DNA of 5,778 nucleotides from Chloroflexota bacterium. GTDB lineage: Bacteria > Desulfobacterota > Desulfuromonadia > Desulfuromonadales > Geopsychrobacteraceae. The translations under genes and the position numbers were made by a program. Below, piece after piece: positions 5,727 through 5,778 of the stretch (the stretch's first letter is position 1; each line of letters opens with the position of its first letter). The notes beneath the pieces were generated by a model that saw nothing but the letters and a program-made list of their open reading frames with translations, did not search any database and was not told the DNA's origin. The stretch lies in contig JADFVC010000326.1 in NCBI GenBank assembly GCA_015222355.1, positions 1 to 5,778 on the forward strand. Reading direction: 5' to 3'.

Positions 5727-5778
5727 CTTGCTGGTTATTTGCCACGCCAGCTGCGTTGCGATTTCAGTTGTATAGCTA

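Noticed and set aside
5718..5777. Open frame entering from the right edge on the minus strand and ending in TAG at 5718 (about 19 codons, ending ITSKMR).
   Set aside because: It could be the tail of an upstream gene, but another minus-strand frame is also open for 13 codons and the peptide is too short to recognise.

Overview
All confidently identified genes in this window lie on the minus strand, so transcription runs from high to low coordinates. The content suggests a delta-proteobacterial-type anaerobe of the Desulfuromonadales/Geobacter group. The reasons are an orphan receiver protein of a type I recall from Geobacter relatives, a receiver-first histidine kinase, a universal stress protein, a COG2509-type flavoprotein and a YhaM-type HD hydrolase, at moderate GC. 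This placement comes from protein style only, because no rRNA or other marker is present.

Layout in transcription order. (1) Positions 5669-5778 hold a leader with an imperfect inverted repeat and no convincing gene. (2) Positions 5668-4812 hold a two-gene unit: a stand-alone CheY-like receiver (133 aa) and a UspA-family protein (150 aa), 2 bp apart. The AGGAGG that should start uspA translation is formed by the last two codons of the receiver gene. The unit ends at a 19-bp perfect inverted repeat (4751-4793) that reads as a two-way intrinsic terminator. (3) A sigma70-like promoter (4744-4716) immediately follows. It appears to drive a tight four-gene unit, 4679-127: a receiver-histidine kinase fusion (400 aa), an FAD-dependent dehydrogenase (526 aa), an OB-fold/HD-domain exoribonuclease of the YhaM type that starts with TTG (378 aa), and a glyoxalase II-like metallo-beta-lactamase hydrolase (206 aa). 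The gaps are 3 bp, 12 bp and a 4-bp ATGA overlap. (4) Positions 133-41 hold three 35-nt-periodic hairpin repeats, the first of which contains the stop codon of the last gene.

How the genes may work together: the kinase should sense an unknown cytoplasmic cue, since no membrane segment is visible, and could communicate with the orphan receiver about 600 bp upstream. The three enzymes downstream of the kinase (flavoprotein, RNase, thioester hydrolase) look like housekeeping or maintenance functions, and nothing in the sequence ties them to one pathway.

The protein-coding content is ordinary for this kind of bacterium. The least explained element is the hairpin array at the left end. Its copies differ by paired, structure-preserving substitutions and by G-U-compatible changes that favour a minus-strand RNA. 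I see no CRISPR array, insertion sequence, tRNA or rRNA gene.
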